Assembly (NCBI RefSeq): GCF_014647155.1
Contig: NZ_BMOQ01000011.1
Coordinates: 1 to 47,522, forward strand
DNA length: 47,522 nucleotides
Reading direction: 5' to 3'
Origin: Halarchaeum nitratireducens
GTDB lineage: Archaea > Halobacteriota > Halobacteria > Halobacteriales > Halobacteriaceae
In this document: piece after piece, positions 31,498-41,879 of the stretch
Layout of the letters: every line of letters starts with the position of its first letter
Position numbering within the stretch: the first letter of the stretch is position 1
Made by a program: the position numbers and the translations under genes
Notes under the pieces: generated by a model
Told to the model about the DNA's origin: nothing
Seen by the model: only the letters and a program-made list of their open reading frames with translations
Database searches by the model: none

Positions 31498-33216
31498 ATG
31501 GAGATCCAGTTCCAGCACGCGAACCCGTACTCCGGGCGCGAATCCGTCGTTCTGCGGATTGATGGGTTGCTCGCCGACCAGACGGTCTGCGTGCTCGTCG
31601 ATGCCGGCCAGAATGTCTCAACCGACGATCTCCTCGACGACGACGCCGACGAATATCTCGCCGCGATCTGTCTCACCCATGCCCACCTCGATCACTACCA
31701 GTCGCTCGGCGACGCCCTCGCCCACGGCGCGCCGGTGTACGCCGCCACCGAGACGGCCACCATGCTTGAGGACGTCTTCGCCGCCGGGGCGGACCACTAC
31801 GACCTCTCGAACACGGACCGCGTGCTCGACCAACTGGACCCGATCGGGGGGTGGACGCAGATCGTGCCCGACCTCCGCGTCCATCCCGTGCCAGCCGGCC
31901 ACACGCCGGGTGCCGCGGGCTTCCTCTTCGAGGTCACGGCCGCCGACGAGCGCCGAACGATTCTCGTCACCGGTGATTTCACGACCCGACGCGCCGCCGG
32001 CTATCCCGGCTTCGACCGCGACCTCCCCGTGGACGTCGACGTCCTCGTGCTGACCGCTGCGACCAGCGAGGACTTCGAAGCGACGCTCACCGACGCTGTC
32101 GGGACGATCTGTGAACGCGTCTGGGCCGGCTCGACCGTCCTCACGACTGCCAGCGGCCTGACTGGGCTGCATCTCGCGTACCTCCTCGGACAGCTCGCCG
32201 ACCAGTGGGACGAACGACTCCCCATCACGCTTGCTGGCCACGTTGCGAAGCTCTACGACCGCCTCGAGTACACCGTCCCGAACGTCGAGACGACCGCCGA
32301 GTTCGCTGACCCAGCAGCGGTATTGGAGGAGGATGGCGTGACGATCGCCGGCCCGGAGGTGCCGATCGACGGGAGCGCAAAACGCCTCTTCGAGACGATT
32401 GCCGACGACCCCGGCGCGACGCTCGTTCAGCTCATCAACAGCGGTACTGATCCGGTGACGAGCGCGGCGTGTACGACCCACCAGTTCTCGCTCAGCAACC
32501 ATCCGACGCCGAAGACGATCGACGACGTCGTCGAGGCGCTCTCGCCGGTCCACGTCGTCATCACGCATCAACAGGGTGCCGCTGCGAACCAGTACAAGGA
32601 CAAGTACGCCAGTTACGTCTGGGCGACCGACGACACGGACTGCTACACGCTCCTGGACGACTCGGGCTGGACGCCGCCCCCATGGGTGACGGCGTCGACG
32701 AAACGTCGGGTGCAATCCGGGCCGACCACGATGGGTGGGACGCTCGGCGACGCGATCGCGGACGCGGAGATTCCGCTGCCGTCGGTAACGCGACGCGAGG
32801 ACGTGGATCTCGAGGCGGAAGGACTCGACCTCGCAGCGCTTCGCGACCGGCTCTCGGTGGAGCCCGAAGCGCAGGCGCACCAGGAGACAGCTGCCACACA
32901 GCAGGATGCCGACGGAGGGGTAGACGCGACAGGCCCGGCGAGGGCTGACGGGTCGGCCGAGGACTGGGCGGCGACAGACGACGACCCGGACATCGAGACG
33001 GTCCTCGCGGGAATGGATGCTCGGCTCGACCGGATCGAAGCGGCCGTCACCGACCGCGGTGTCGACGCCCGCGTCGTCGATGCGGGCGACGGCACGCTCC
33101 TGCTTCGCCTCGAAGACCCACCAGACGATCTCGAACACGGGCAACGTCTACGGGTTGTTCTCCCGGGCGGACGGGCTTCGGACGCCGCTGCCGACCACGC
33201 TGACCAGGATTCATAG
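31498..33216 (+). CDS. metallo-beta-lactamase-fold hydrolase with acidic tail
   Basis: 572-aa protein. The first ~220 residues form an MBL domain with HAHLDH (H61, H63, D65, H66), PAGHTPG and TGDFTT metal-binding motifs. A middle region resembles the beta-CASP arrangement of RNA-processing nucleases (TTASGLTGLHLAYLLGQL, VHVVITHQQ). The last ~170 residues are acidic and low complexity and end in a small strand-rich unit. It may process RNA or DNA; no specific substrate is evident. Divergent from the PIN/regulator operon. The ATG at 31498 fits the TATA box and excludes an upstream start. Confidence 0.75.
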   Translation: MEIQFQHANPYSGRESVVLRIDGLLADQTVCVLVDAGQNVSTDDLLDDDADEYLAAICLTHAHLDHYQSLGDALAHGAPVYAATETATMLEDVFAAGADHYDLSNTDRVLDQLDPIGGWTQIVPDLRVHPVPAGHTPGAAGFLFEVTAADERRTILVTGDFTTRRAAGYPGFDRDLPVDVDVLVLTAATSEDFEATLTDAVGTICERVWAGSTVLTTASGLTGLHLAYLLGQLADQWDERLPITLAGHVAKLYDRLEYTVPNVETTAEFADPAAVLEEDGVTIAGPEVPIDGSAKRLFETIADDPGATLVQLINSGTDPVTSAACTTHQFSLSNHPTPKTIDDVVEALSPVHVVITHQQGAAANQYKDKYASYVWATDDTDCYTLLDDSGWTPPPWVTASTKRRVQSGPTTMGGTLGDAIADAEIPLPSVTRREDVDLEAEGLDLAALRDRLSVEPEAQAHQETAATQQDADGGVDATGPARADGSAEDWAATDDDPDIETVLAGMDARLDRIEAAVTDRGVDARVVDAGDGTLLLRLEDPPDDLEHGQRLRVVLPGGRASDAAADHADQDS

Positions 33217-33302
33217 TCGCCTTTTTGAGGGCCAGTTGAGAGAGTGATTGTCTCTCGACGCACACCCGAATTCCTAACCCCTGGCCGTCGTATACTGAAC
33301 TA

Positions 33303-33536
33303 ATGCGGGGTTCGGGAACGCCGATTAATTCCAGTGAGGAAGCCGCGCTCGAGCACCTTGAGCAGTACGTCGACACGTTGGGGGGTGACGAACGCCTCAC
33401 GCGAGCGGACGCAGTCGCGCATCTCGTGGAGCAAGGGAGTGAACGGCCCGACGCACGAGAACACATCGAGCAACTGCTCTTGAAGGGCTATCTGTACGAA
33501 GTCGACGACCACCTGCGGATTCCGTCACGACCCTGA
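33303..33536 (+). CDS. 77-aa wHTH-like protein
   Basis: Small acidic protein; RADAVAHLVEQ and AREHIEQLLLKGYLYEVDDHLRI read as helices followed by a wing, as in tiny winged-helix proteins. It lies alone between the beta-lactamase-fold gene and the primase. No family name known. The 190 bp after it contain nothing recognisable. Confidence 0.55.
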   Translation: MRGSGTPINSSEEAALEHLEQYVDTLGGDERLTRADAVAHLVEQGSERPDAREHIEQLLLKGYLYEVDDHLRIPSRP

Positions 33537-33727
33537 CGAGGGAGGACAATAACTGCTCCTTGCTGCCAGCCGTTCTAGCCAGATTGTCGCGACGACGACA
33601 GTGATGACCTCGAGTGCAATCCCCGACTCGTGGTCCAGCGCGTCGATCCCGCATCCGGGGCGAACCGCATTGCAGCTGACTGTCGTTTCGTGCCAGCCGA
33701 GACGCACGCTTCGTCGCAGTTTCGCTG

Positions 33728-35005
33728 TTACTCGGAGCTACTCCCGAACAATCCTTTTGCCCGGCCCCAAACGGACACGGTCTCGGACTCGTTATCGCCC
33801 TCACCAGCATCGTCAGAATGCGCGTCTTGGGGATCCCCTGACTCTCGGTCGCGACTTGCGAGTTCCTCGGTGAGTCGCTCGACTTCTGCTTCAAGGGTGT
33901 CGATTCGCTCGTTCTTCTCTGCCAGTGTCGCCTCGAGTTCGTCGACGCGTTCGGTCAGCAGCCGGTTCTTCTCAACCAAGTACGCGCGATTCCGCTCCGA
34001 GTCATCGGTATCACAGTCTGAGGAAGAGTCGGTAGCGGGGTCGTGGGCGTCCGCGGTGTCGTCGCCGGCGTCTGGCTCGTAGAACTCCGAGGTACTCGTG
34101 ATTGCTCGCTCGATGGTCTTCTCTCCATACGTTGATCCATCCGCGTAGTGGACCTCATCCCACTTCTCGCGAAGCAACCCGGACTCACGGAACAGGTGGT
34201 CCATCTGCGTCCGGTCGCCGCCGGTCCAGAACGCCAGCAGACAACACAGCGCCATATCTGCCTCGGAGTGGCTGTCGTAGCCGCCCGTGTCTCCGTTCCA
34301 GAGCCGCTCGAACTTCTCGCCGTTCGACGCATTCCGTGCTTTCTCGAGGAGTTCCTCATCCTCGAGGTCGACATTGACGTCGGCGTCGACCGTATCGGTC
34401 GCCGTTGACTGGTCGTCAGTGCCATCACGCTGCTCGGACTCGGAAGCTGTGGCACGCTCGGTATCCTGGACGTACTCACGGTGAATCGCTGTGAGCGCGT
34501 CCTGCCGGCGTGCTACACGATTCGGTGTCCGCTCTACGTGGTCGCCAGTGACGGTGAAAAAACGTGCCGTATCGTACAGTTCGACGCTCCCACGGCGGTT
34601 CCGACCCTCCGGGAGTTCCCCCTTGATGAGGACGTGGTAGCCGGTGCCGGACGGCGACACCTCCGTGTAGGAGTCCAACCGGTCGATGATGTCCCGCGCG
34701 GCATCGTCGACGTCCCCAGTCTCTGGATCGCGACAGTCGTCCAGGTCGACACCGACGATAGGGTCGTCGTCGGTGAATACGAACCCGACCCCGTCCGCGT
34801 GCTCTGTCTCGGTGTACTCGAGTGCCGTCTCGAACTCACACCAGGTATCGGATTCCGTCGACGACGCGAACTCGCCACTGCCTGGCGTCACCGGAATCTT
34901 CGTTGGCTTGCCGTCTCGCTCCTCTTCGCGCCAGCACACCCACTGCTCGCGTTCGCGCAACGCCTCCGGAATCGCCTCCGGCTCGTCGATGATAGGCTCA
35001 CTCAT
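33728..35005 (-). CDS. primase-polymerase (NrS-1-like) replication protein
   Basis: 425-aa protein. The N-terminal Prim-Pol domain has the acidic pair in GVDLDDC (D87, D89), SGTGYH (H124) and the RFFTVTG strand (148-154). Residues about 235-310 contain the small domain with LWNGDTGGYDSHSEADMALC and the FWTGGDRTQMDHLFRESGL helix found in NrS-1-type phage primases. A long coiled coil (345-400) and an acidic tail follow. No helicase domain is fused. It probably starts plasmid replication, and an iteron-like cluster lies directly upstream of it (35130-35306). ATG 35005 preferred over one 2 codons earlier. Confidence 0.85.
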   Translation of the reverse strand: MSEPIIDEPEAIPEALREREQWVCWREEERDGKPTKIPVTPGSGEFASSTESDTWCEFETALEYTETEHADGVGFVFTDDDPIVGVDLDDCRDPETGDVDDAARDIIDRLDSYTEVSPSGTGYHVLIKGELPEGRNRRGSVELYDTARFFTVTGDHVERTPNRVARRQDALTAIHREYVQDTERATASESEQRDGTDDQSTATDTVDADVNVDLEDEELLEKARNASNGEKFERLWNGDTGGYDSHSEADMALCCLLAFWTGGDRTQMDHLFRESGLLREKWDEVHYADGSTYGEKTIERAITSTSEFYEPDAGDDTADAHDPATDSSSDCDTDDSERNRAYLVEKNRLLTERVDELEATLAEKNERIDTLEAEVERLTEELASRDRESGDPQDAHSDDAGEGDNESETVSVWGRAKGLFGSSSE

Positions 35006-35129
35006 CCTCACATAGCACCTCGCATGGCTCTCACTGGCTGTGAGCCAGCACAGAATTCACGCTGCTCTGCGTCTCGATCCAATCCCTTGGTCCCAACGGG
35101 GATCCCCCGTTCTATCCTAGTTGGTTGTT

Positions 35130-35306
35130 GGGTGGAACACTCGCTAAAGCTGGTTGAAAATCGCTGGACGTGAGTGTGTTCCACCCATTTCGGTCGTTTC
35201 GTTGGTGTTCCACCCATTGAGTATTTGGGTGGAACATGCCGCCGTCGGGTGATTCTCGACCAGAGGGTCTGATCGGGTGGGATCATGATTCAGTTTGGGT
35301 GGAACA
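35130..35306. repeat. iteron-like cluster of five GGGTGGAACA boxes
   Basis: The 10-mer occurs at 35130-35139, 35227-35236 and 35297-35306 in one orientation and at 35177-35186 and 35206-35215 in the other. Boxes 3 and 4 form a palindrome with an 11-nt centre. The stretch 35006-35356 holds no gene, only these boxes, between the primase and the transfer operon. Candidate replication origin, transfer origin or operator of the primase. Confidence 0.65.
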
Positions 35307-35356
35307 GCTCCCGAGAATTTGCGATGATACCGGGAATTGAACCGTGTACCTCCATT

Positions 35357-38300
35357 TCATGGTTGTGAATCCTTCTCAGGGCGGAGGCGGACACCAGTGT
35401 AATGCCGGACGGGTTCCCCGTCGATTCGCTTCTTCGTGGAGTCCACCTCGATGTGGGTGTTGAGCTTCCGTGTGAACCAGCTCTTGTTCAGCGGACCCTC
35501 GATGTCATGAGCCTCTGCCCAGTCGTTGTAGAGGCCGAATACGTCATCTTTCGGCACGGCTCCATCTGCGTCTTCGATAAGATATTCGTCGACGAACGAT
35601 TCGAACGACGGTGGCGATGAGATTTCCTGCTGTTCCTCGACCGTGCTATCTGGTTGAGGAGTCTGGTCAGGTTCTTCAGTGGCCGCTGAACCAGATGATA
35701 CTGGGTGGAGCGACTCATCGGTGATTGCCGAGAGTGGTCGCTTCTCACCGTCTTCATACACGACCGATTCCGCCTCATCGTGAAGGATAACGATGCCGTA
35801 CGTCGAACGTGTGTAGTCTGGTACGGGGAGTTCGGCTTCGGGGACGAATGGCTTCTTGATACGCACCCAGTCGTCCTCAAACGCCGATTTCGTCTCGTAT
35901 ATCTGTTGCTCACCGTGCTCGTATACGACGTACTCGTCGGCAGCGTGGTCGTAGCTGTAGATGGCTGGCACACGATCCTTCGAGAGGTTTCCAAGCGACG
36001 GGAGGCGGATGTGTTCCGTCCCGCTGGTATCACGGAGGACGATCTCGTCGCCATCACGCTGCCAGATATTGTGAGTCCCGTTCTCGTTGTCGTTCGCCGG
36101 TCGCACGGCCGTCACTCCACCTTCTTCGGTCGCTCCACCGTTGAATGTGAGATTCGAGTCAGTCGTGTAGAACCGGGTCTCGTCATTCTGGAGGGTGCGA
36201 ACGGGTGGTGTGAGAATGCCGTCAACGCGCTTGGCCCACTCAGTTTCGTCGTTTCCAGGTTGAACGACAAACAGCGGGATATCCCCTGCTGCTTGGGCCT
36301 TCCGGAGGTTCGTGAGTACCTTTGCGGGATTCTCGGGCGTCGTCGTCTCGACCTCGATAGCGAATCGGTCGTCAACCTCGGGATGGCTCGCCCTCGCGTC
36401 AGGTTTCTCGCTGCCATCCTGGGCGAGGATTGAGACGGTGCAGCCGAGTTCGCTGAGTTCTTCTTCGATCTGGAGGAGTGCCGTATCGTGGTCATGTCCG
36501 CCGGCGGCTTGTACGCCCCCAGTCTCGGGTGTCGCGATGTCTTCGCCAGCGTCGGTCAATCGAATCCGTATTTTGTCTGCTTCGATATCGACGGTCGTAT
36601 CGAGATGGCGTGATCGCTCGCGGATATCTGCTAGTTCCTCATACGACGGTGGTTCGGCATCGACTTCTTCGAAGAGCCGCCTGAGTTCCTCGTCAACCGC
36701 TTCGACATCTACCCAGCCATTCTCTTCCCGACAGCCGTCTCGAAGCTGGCGGCTTCGAACCACCTTCGCTAGCGCGACGTCTAGGTCGTCGCTTTCGATG
36801 CTGAGTACCTCGTGTAATTCGGCAGGTGCGCTCGCTGTGGACACATCTGATTCCGCTGGCACCCCGTAGTCGTCACTGATGTCCTCGTGCATCGAGGCGA
36901 GCGTCTCAGTGAACTGTTCTTCTTCACGCTGTGTCAGCGGGTACTCACTCTCGGGATGGCCCGGCGGGATTTCGAGCGGTGTGAGACTGAACGGATACGG
37001 CCCGGTTTCTCCGAATGCTGGGCTCGGGACGCTGCCGATCCACTCGCCACGGGGTAACGAGCGAATCCGGTTGGCGAAATCGTCCGGGTCCATCTCCTCG
37101 TGGGCCATCGCCCGAGCCAGTTCTCGGTCGACGTTGATCTTGCTGACGAGTGAGGTCCCGATGTTGTTCAGGGCGTTCAGGTAGACTTTCCGCCCACCTT
37201 CAGCTTCCAGTTGCTCGGGGAACTGCATTGAGAGGCCCACTGAAAGCCGGAATCCTCGTCCTTTCTCGAGGAGGTCGTTCATGATATCGGAGACCACGAC
37301 TGAGGCCGCTTCGTCGACGAGAAGGTTCACGACGTAGTCATCGGAGTACTGGGTGAGGTCGCGCTTGCGGTCTTTGAGCGCGTCGTCGAGATTGGTGAGG
37401 ATCATGCCCGTCATAATCCGGGCGGCCTCGTCGCGAAGATCGCCGAGGTCGAACAGGATGACTTGGTTATCGTCGAGCACTTCTCGGAAGTCGAACTGGT
37501 TCTCGGTGTTGTTGAAGATGCGGCGCAGGTGGGGGTTCTGTGAGATGTAGTTGAGGCGGTGTGTGACCCCACCCATCACGTTGTCGAAGGTGGTCGAATC
37601 GTGTTGGAATTGCCGCCGGATCATGCGGGAGACCTCCTCGTCGCTCGATCGGGGTGCGTCTGCGAGATTCGGCTGTGGCGGGCCGGCTTCCCACAGCTGG
37701 TCGATGACGTGTTCGAGCTGTCGGTGGGCGAAGTAATCGGTTGACTCCCGGTACTGGCCGTTTTCACGGCCGTATTCCTCGTCGAACAGCGCGGTGATGA
37801 GCGTCTTGATGAGGGTTGGGGCGACCGTCGCCCGCTTGTATCGGTCCTCGTCCATGACGAGCTTCAGGATCTCTTCGTAGTGGTCGGCTTTTCGCCGGAC
37901 TGCATCCTCACGGCGGCGGCCACTCTCCAGCGAGGGTTCGAGATCGAAAAAGGAGAATCCGGGAAGCACGTCCGGGATCGGGAAGTGGACGACGTTCTCC
38001 TCGAGGTCGGTCATCCCGAATCGGCGCGCGTGGGCCCGCATGTAGTTCTGCGCCATCTCGTCGTTTTTCGGAAGGACGAGGATGGTCGGCCCCTCAGTGT
38101 TGTCGTACAACGAGAGCATATCGTTGAGGAGGGCTTTTGACTTGCCTGAGCCGGTGGTGCCGAATCGTCCGTAATGCATCGGCAGTAAGCGGGGCGGAAT
38201 GTGTGTCGGGACATCTTCGGGGTCGCCAGTGTCGTCGAGGGCATACCCGATAGCCATCCCGTCACGGAACTCGCTCATAATGTCCTGGTGAGGCCGGGCG

Positions 38301-39676
38301 AGCGGATTCCGACTCTGTTGTTCCGCACGCGTTCCACGTTCGCCTTCCACGGAGAGTTGGTCCGAAGAGGGAACGACGAGGAAGTTCGCGAGTTCGTGGC
38401 CGCTCAGGACGAACTCGGGTCGAGTCTTGCCACGGCCGGTCGTAAGCTCGCGGTCCAAAAGCCGTTGCAGCGCGGTTCGTGCGTACTGCTCTTTTTTGGC
38501 CTGCCGCAAGCCGTTGTCGCGCACCCGTTCGGCCTCCACTTCGTAGCACGGCCCATCGAGTGTATCGAAGACGGGGGCAAGTGACTCCAACCGCTCGTCG
38601 AGTTCCTCACGCTCGTCGTCACTGGATGGAACGCCAAGGGCGCGAATATTCGCGGTAAACGAGCGCTTCGCGTTTTTCGCCTCGATAGCTCCGACACGAT
38701 CTGCTTGTGTGTCACTCAACTCCTCCCGGCTTCGGCGGTCAGAGCCGTCGTCAAACTCCAAGAGTGGCCCCAAAAACCGCTGCGCCCAGGTATCCCGCCC
38801 CTCGATGATGTCTTCCGTACGAACTTCAGCATCGCTCTGCCAGCTCGCCCGTCGCTGGAAGACGACGTGGAACGCTAGTGGGGCACTCGCCTCCGTCAAG
38901 TCATCGACGAGCGACGCGAGCGCGCCACCAGGCTGGTCGACAGCATCAGGACTCTCGTCTACATCGTCGCCAGTGAACGGCGAGAGCGAAGACATCCAGT
39001 CCTGTTTCCGAGTCGCCGAGCCCTGCCACCGGACGCCGAGTGGGGAGACGGTATCAGTCGCTGGCCGGGCAAGTACTGTTCCCTCTGACGTCATCGTTGG
39101 TTTCGCCAGCGTTGTCACCGGCTCATCCCTGGGAATCGCATCTGGTGGGGCGAGTTCGAGGGCAGTATCCCCAATCTCGATGATGTGGTCGACAGATGGG
39201 TCAGCGACCGTCTCTCCATCCGCGGCTGATTCGGCTTCTACTAGCTCGGATTGATTGTTGTCGTCAGTCGCCAGCTCGTATTGCTCGTCAGGACCGAATT
39301 CGTACTGGAGGTCGTCCGACTCATACTGCTCGACGAATGTCTCCTGGTCGAATTCGACGGGCTGCACGAGTCGCGATGCAACGTCGACCTCGGTGCGTTC
39401 GATGTCGAACGTCTCGGGATAGATCGACCGGAGACGCTTCTTGAGAGTGTCCAGATGCTCGTTGGCCCCGTAGTAGAATTCGACGGGCTCATCTGCACCG
39501 TCACTGAGTGCGAGGAATTCGAACCGGGGCGGTGTCTCGCTATGTAATGGATTCAGTTTGTCGACCAGCCCTGTCGAGTCCGTTGCGGTCAGTTTGTGGA
39601 GGCTTTCCAGTGCTTGGGGCACACGCTCCGGCGTGAGTTGTTCGGATGTCGGCGTCACGCGAAGGTACTCACGCAT
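35357..39676 (-). CDS. VirD4/HerA-like conjugation ATPase with fused nuclease-like domain
   Basis: 1439-aa protein, last gene of the transfer operon. Walker A GTTGSGKS lies at residues 506-513 and Walker B VVNLLVDEAAS at about 782-792, with a coupling-protein/HerA core between about 490 and 900. The N-terminal 480 residues are specific to haloarchaeal relatives. Residues about 1060-1140 include PDARAS (D1093) and FAIEVETTT (E1108, E1110), which resemble a PD-(D/E)xK-like fold. The last 200 residues look like a wHTH/DNA-binding tail. ATG 39676 (or 39682) overlaps the upstream stop. It likely pumps DNA to the channel. Confidence 0.8.
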   Translation of the reverse strand: MREYLRVTPTSEQLTPERVPQALESLHKLTATDSTGLVDKLNPLHSETPPRFEFLALSDGADEPVEFYYGANEHLDTLKKRLRSIYPETFDIERTEVDVASRLVQPVEFDQETFVEQYESDDLQYEFGPDEQYELATDDNNQSELVEAESAADGETVADPSVDHIIEIGDTALELAPPDAIPRDEPVTTLAKPTMTSEGTVLARPATDTVSPLGVRWQGSATRKQDWMSSLSPFTGDDVDESPDAVDQPGGALASLVDDLTEASAPLAFHVVFQRRASWQSDAEVRTEDIIEGRDTWAQRFLGPLLEFDDGSDRRSREELSDTQADRVGAIEAKNAKRSFTANIRALGVPSSDDEREELDERLESLAPVFDTLDGPCYEVEAERVRDNGLRQAKKEQYARTALQRLLDRELTTGRGKTRPEFVLSGHELANFLVVPSSDQLSVEGERGTRAEQQSRNPLARPHQDIMSEFRDGMAIGYALDDTGDPEDVPTHIPPRLLPMHYGRFGTTGSGKSKALLNDMLSLYDNTEGPTILVLPKNDEMAQNYMRAHARRFGMTDLEENVVHFPIPDVLPGFSFFDLEPSLESGRRREDAVRRKADHYEEILKLVMDEDRYKRATVAPTLIKTLITALFDEEYGRENGQYRESTDYFAHRQLEHVIDQLWEAGPPQPNLADAPRSSDEEVSRMIRRQFQHDSTTFDNVMGGVTHRLNYISQNPHLRRIFNNTENQFDFREVLDDNQVILFDLGDLRDEAARIMTGMILTNLDDALKDRKRDLTQYSDDYVVNLLVDEAASVVVSDIMNDLLEKGRGFRLSVGLSMQFPEQLEAEGGRKVYLNALNNIGTSLVSKINVDRELARAMAHEEMDPDDFANRIRSLPRGEWIGSVPSPAFGETGPYPFSLTPLEIPPGHPESEYPLTQREEEQFTETLASMHEDISDDYGVPAESDVSTASAPAELHEVLSIESDDLDVALAKVVRSRQLRDGCREENGWVDVEAVDEELRRLFEEVDAEPPSYEELADIRERSRHLDTTVDIEADKIRIRLTDAGEDIATPETGGVQAAGGHDHDTALLQIEEELSELGCTVSILAQDGSEKPDARASHPEVDDRFAIEVETTTPENPAKVLTNLRKAQAAGDIPLFVVQPGNDETEWAKRVDGILTPPVRTLQNDETRFYTTDSNLTFNGGATEEGGVTAVRPANDNENGTHNIWQRDGDEIVLRDTSGTEHIRLPSLGNLSKDRVPAIYSYDHAADEYVVYEHGEQQIYETKSAFEDDWVRIKKPFVPEAELPVPDYTRSTYGIVILHDEAESVVYEDGEKRPLSAITDESLHPVSSGSAATEEPDQTPQPDSTVEEQQEISSPPSFESFVDEYLIEDADGAVPKDDVFGLYNDWAEAHDIEGPLNKSWFTRKLNTHIEVDSTKKRIDGEPVRHYTGVRLRPEKDSQP

Positions 39677-41879
39677 TTTCATCACCTTCCTCTGAGTCCC
39701 CATCGGTCTCCGCTGGCGTCCGCTCGGGTACAGTTTCTCCATTCCCGGTTGCTCGGGCTTCGAGGTCATCCTGGAATGTCTGGATATCCGGATTCACAGC
39801 GTCTTCACCAGCACCGGGGAGTGAGGTTCGCCGTTGCTCGGTCGGCTCGAAGTCGATGACCTGCTTCTCCTTGGCCATCGCTTTGACCTGGATGCCACGC
39901 CACTCGCCGTCGACGCCCACCAGCGCCTCGGAGAAGCCGGCGTCCTCGTTGCCGGGCACGGCATCTTGGACGAACCGCATCTGCGCGTAGTTCAGGCCGA
40001 ACTCGTCGGCCCACTCTTCGTCCATCCCGTCGAGGCGGTGGAACTGCTTGACCGCGCACTGGTCCAGAATAGCCTCGGATTCGGCGTGCTCGAAGAACTC
40101 GTCGACCGTCTGGGTGACCAACCGAATCGAGAGGTCGTGGTGCCGGTGGTGGCGGAACACCGTTTCGAGGAACGCCAGGCTCGCGGCGTCTTGCATAATG
40201 TAGCGTGCCTCGTCGATGTAGAACACGACCTCCTTGTCCGAGACTTTCGCGCGCTCGTACACCAGTGAGATGAGCAGCTGCATCGTCAGTGCCGTGCTGC
40301 TGTCGACGCTGCCCTCTTGCTGGGCGAGGTCGAGGTAGATGACCTTCTCGTCCCGAATGTCGAAGTCCGAGGATTGGCCGAGGTTGGCATGCCGACCATC
40401 CTCCTCGAAGGGGCGAAGCTGGTCGAGGAGCCACGTCGCGTCCTCCTTGATCTTCCCCGCCTCCTCGTTGGCCCGCACGACGAACTCCTCGGGCTCGTCG
40501 ACCATGTCCTCGAAGACGTCCATCATATCCCGAATTGTCGGGCTCGGGTTGTCGTGCGTGGAGATGTCGTCGGTGATGCCGTTGCGCTTGTACGCCCGCT
40601 TGAGGCCGAGTTCGAGCGTCGTCCGGCGGTCGCCAAGTGAGATGCCGCGGAGGGCGAAGAAGTTGGTGAGGAAGCTCATCGCGTCGTCGAGCTTCTCGTT
40701 GAACGGGCTCGCGTCCTCGCCCATCGCTCGCTGGACGTGCTCGGGTGTCTCCCGGATCTCCAAGGGGTTCAGCCCGAGCGTCCCACCAACAGTGATCCGC
40801 TTGGCGTCGAGTGCTTCCGCGACGCCGGCCCAGTTGTTCAGCGGCTCGAGGATGATGCCGATGCGGTCCTTGCTCTGCTCGATCGAGCGGATGAAGTTCT
40901 GCTTCGAGCTGAACGACTTCCCCGAGCCGGTGTCGCCGACGGTGAACATCGCGTACCCGTTGTCCCGGGCGAACGGGTCGATGACGACTGGGCTCTGGTT
41001 GTCCTTGTGAATCCCGAACTCGACGCCGCCCTCCTCGAGGATCGTCGCGTTGTGCGGCGAGGAGAGTAACGCCCCGACGGCGCCGCCGAGCGCGATGGAC
41101 TCGCGGCCGAACTCGTTGTCACCGATGGGTGCGGCGGACTGGAGGGCAAGGTCCTGCCGGCAGATCGCGGTCTTCGGCGTGAGGTTCGCTGGATCATCGC
41201 GGAGCGCACTCTTGACTTCCTGGACGGCGTCCCGGAGTTCCTCTTTCTTGTCGGCCCGGACGGTGATGAACATCCCCTGGTCGAAGACGTTCGCGCCATT
41301 CTCGACGGCCTTGTACGTCGCTGCGGCCTCGTTGGCGCGCTCCTGGAGGTAGGCGCTACGGACGCTCTGTTCGATATCGGCGTCGACCTGCAGGTCGTCC
41401 GCGATGTCCTGCAGTTCGTTCCGGGCCCGTTCCTGGTTCTTCGGCGTGATGTGGGCCGTCAAATCGAACTGGACGTCCGTCATCTCGAAGAGGTCGCTCA
41501 GATAGCCATCGCTGGGATAGTCGGCGTAGTCGGCGATGTACAGTGTCGTCGTCCACTGCTCGCCGACCTGGGCTGCTCGCGTCTCCCACTCGATGGCGGC
41601 CGGCGCAGTTACCGTCTTGTGCGACTCTGAGATATCGTCCAGGATCTGGCCTTCTGCGTTGCCTTCCTCCAGCGTCTCTTCGTCGAGGACGTCCGAGAAA
41701 TCGACTTCCTCCTCATCGTTGGTGCTGTGATATCGACCCCACAGAAGCTTGCCAGCGACGCCGAGGATGACGGCCAGAAGGACGTAGAGCGCTGCGCCTT
41801 CGGTCGACGTTGGATTCAGTAACCACTCGGCGACTTGATCGGTTGCCCTCCCACCGGCCTGAAGAAGGACGCTAAGCAT
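39669..41879 (-). CDS. virB4: VirB4-like type IV secretion ATPase
   Basis: 736-aa protein. An N-terminal membrane helix (about 30-48), a VirB4 N-terminal domain, then Walker A VGDTGSGKS (residues 314-322) and Walker B VVFYIDEARYIM near 545, with the arginine/QTVDEF sensor region afterwards. VirB4 ATPases power assembly of conjugative channels and are the most conserved part of them. It overlaps both neighbours by 8 bp (41872-41879 and 39669-39676), so the operon is translationally coupled. Confidence 0.92.
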   Translation of the reverse strand: MLSVLLQAGGRATDQVAEWLLNPTSTEGAALYVLLAVILGVAGKLLWGRYHSTNDEEEVDFSDVLDEETLEEGNAEGQILDDISESHKTVTAPAAIEWETRAAQVGEQWTTTLYIADYADYPSDGYLSDLFEMTDVQFDLTAHITPKNQERARNELQDIADDLQVDADIEQSVRSAYLQERANEAAATYKAVENGANVFDQGMFITVRADKKEELRDAVQEVKSALRDDPANLTPKTAICRQDLALQSAAPIGDNEFGRESIALGGAVGALLSSPHNATILEEGGVEFGIHKDNQSPVVIDPFARDNGYAMFTVGDTGSGKSFSSKQNFIRSIEQSKDRIGIILEPLNNWAGVAEALDAKRITVGGTLGLNPLEIRETPEHVQRAMGEDASPFNEKLDDAMSFLTNFFALRGISLGDRRTTLELGLKRAYKRNGITDDISTHDNPSPTIRDMMDVFEDMVDEPEEFVVRANEEAGKIKEDATWLLDQLRPFEEDGRHANLGQSSDFDIRDEKVIYLDLAQQEGSVDSSTALTMQLLISLVYERAKVSDKEVVFYIDEARYIMQDAASLAFLETVFRHHRHHDLSIRLVTQTVDEFFEHAESEAILDQCAVKQFHRLDGMDEEWADEFGLNYAQMRFVQDAVPGNEDAGFSEALVGVDGEWRGIQVKAMAKEKQVIDFEPTEQRRTSLPGAGEDAVNPDIQTFQDDLEARATGNGETVPERTPAETDGDSEEGDENA

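Noticed and set aside
31618-33144. 508-codon minus-strand frame
   Set aside because: It is antisense to the beta-lactamase-fold gene, is Arg/Val-rich as GC-rich shadows are, and has no motif.
34481-35173. 230-codon plus-strand frame running into the iteron region
   Set aside because: It is antisense to the Prim-Pol gene, which has clear family motifs.
35130-35306. CRISPR-like array
   Set aside because: The boxes are only 10 bp, in mixed orientation and unevenly spaced, and no cas gene is present.
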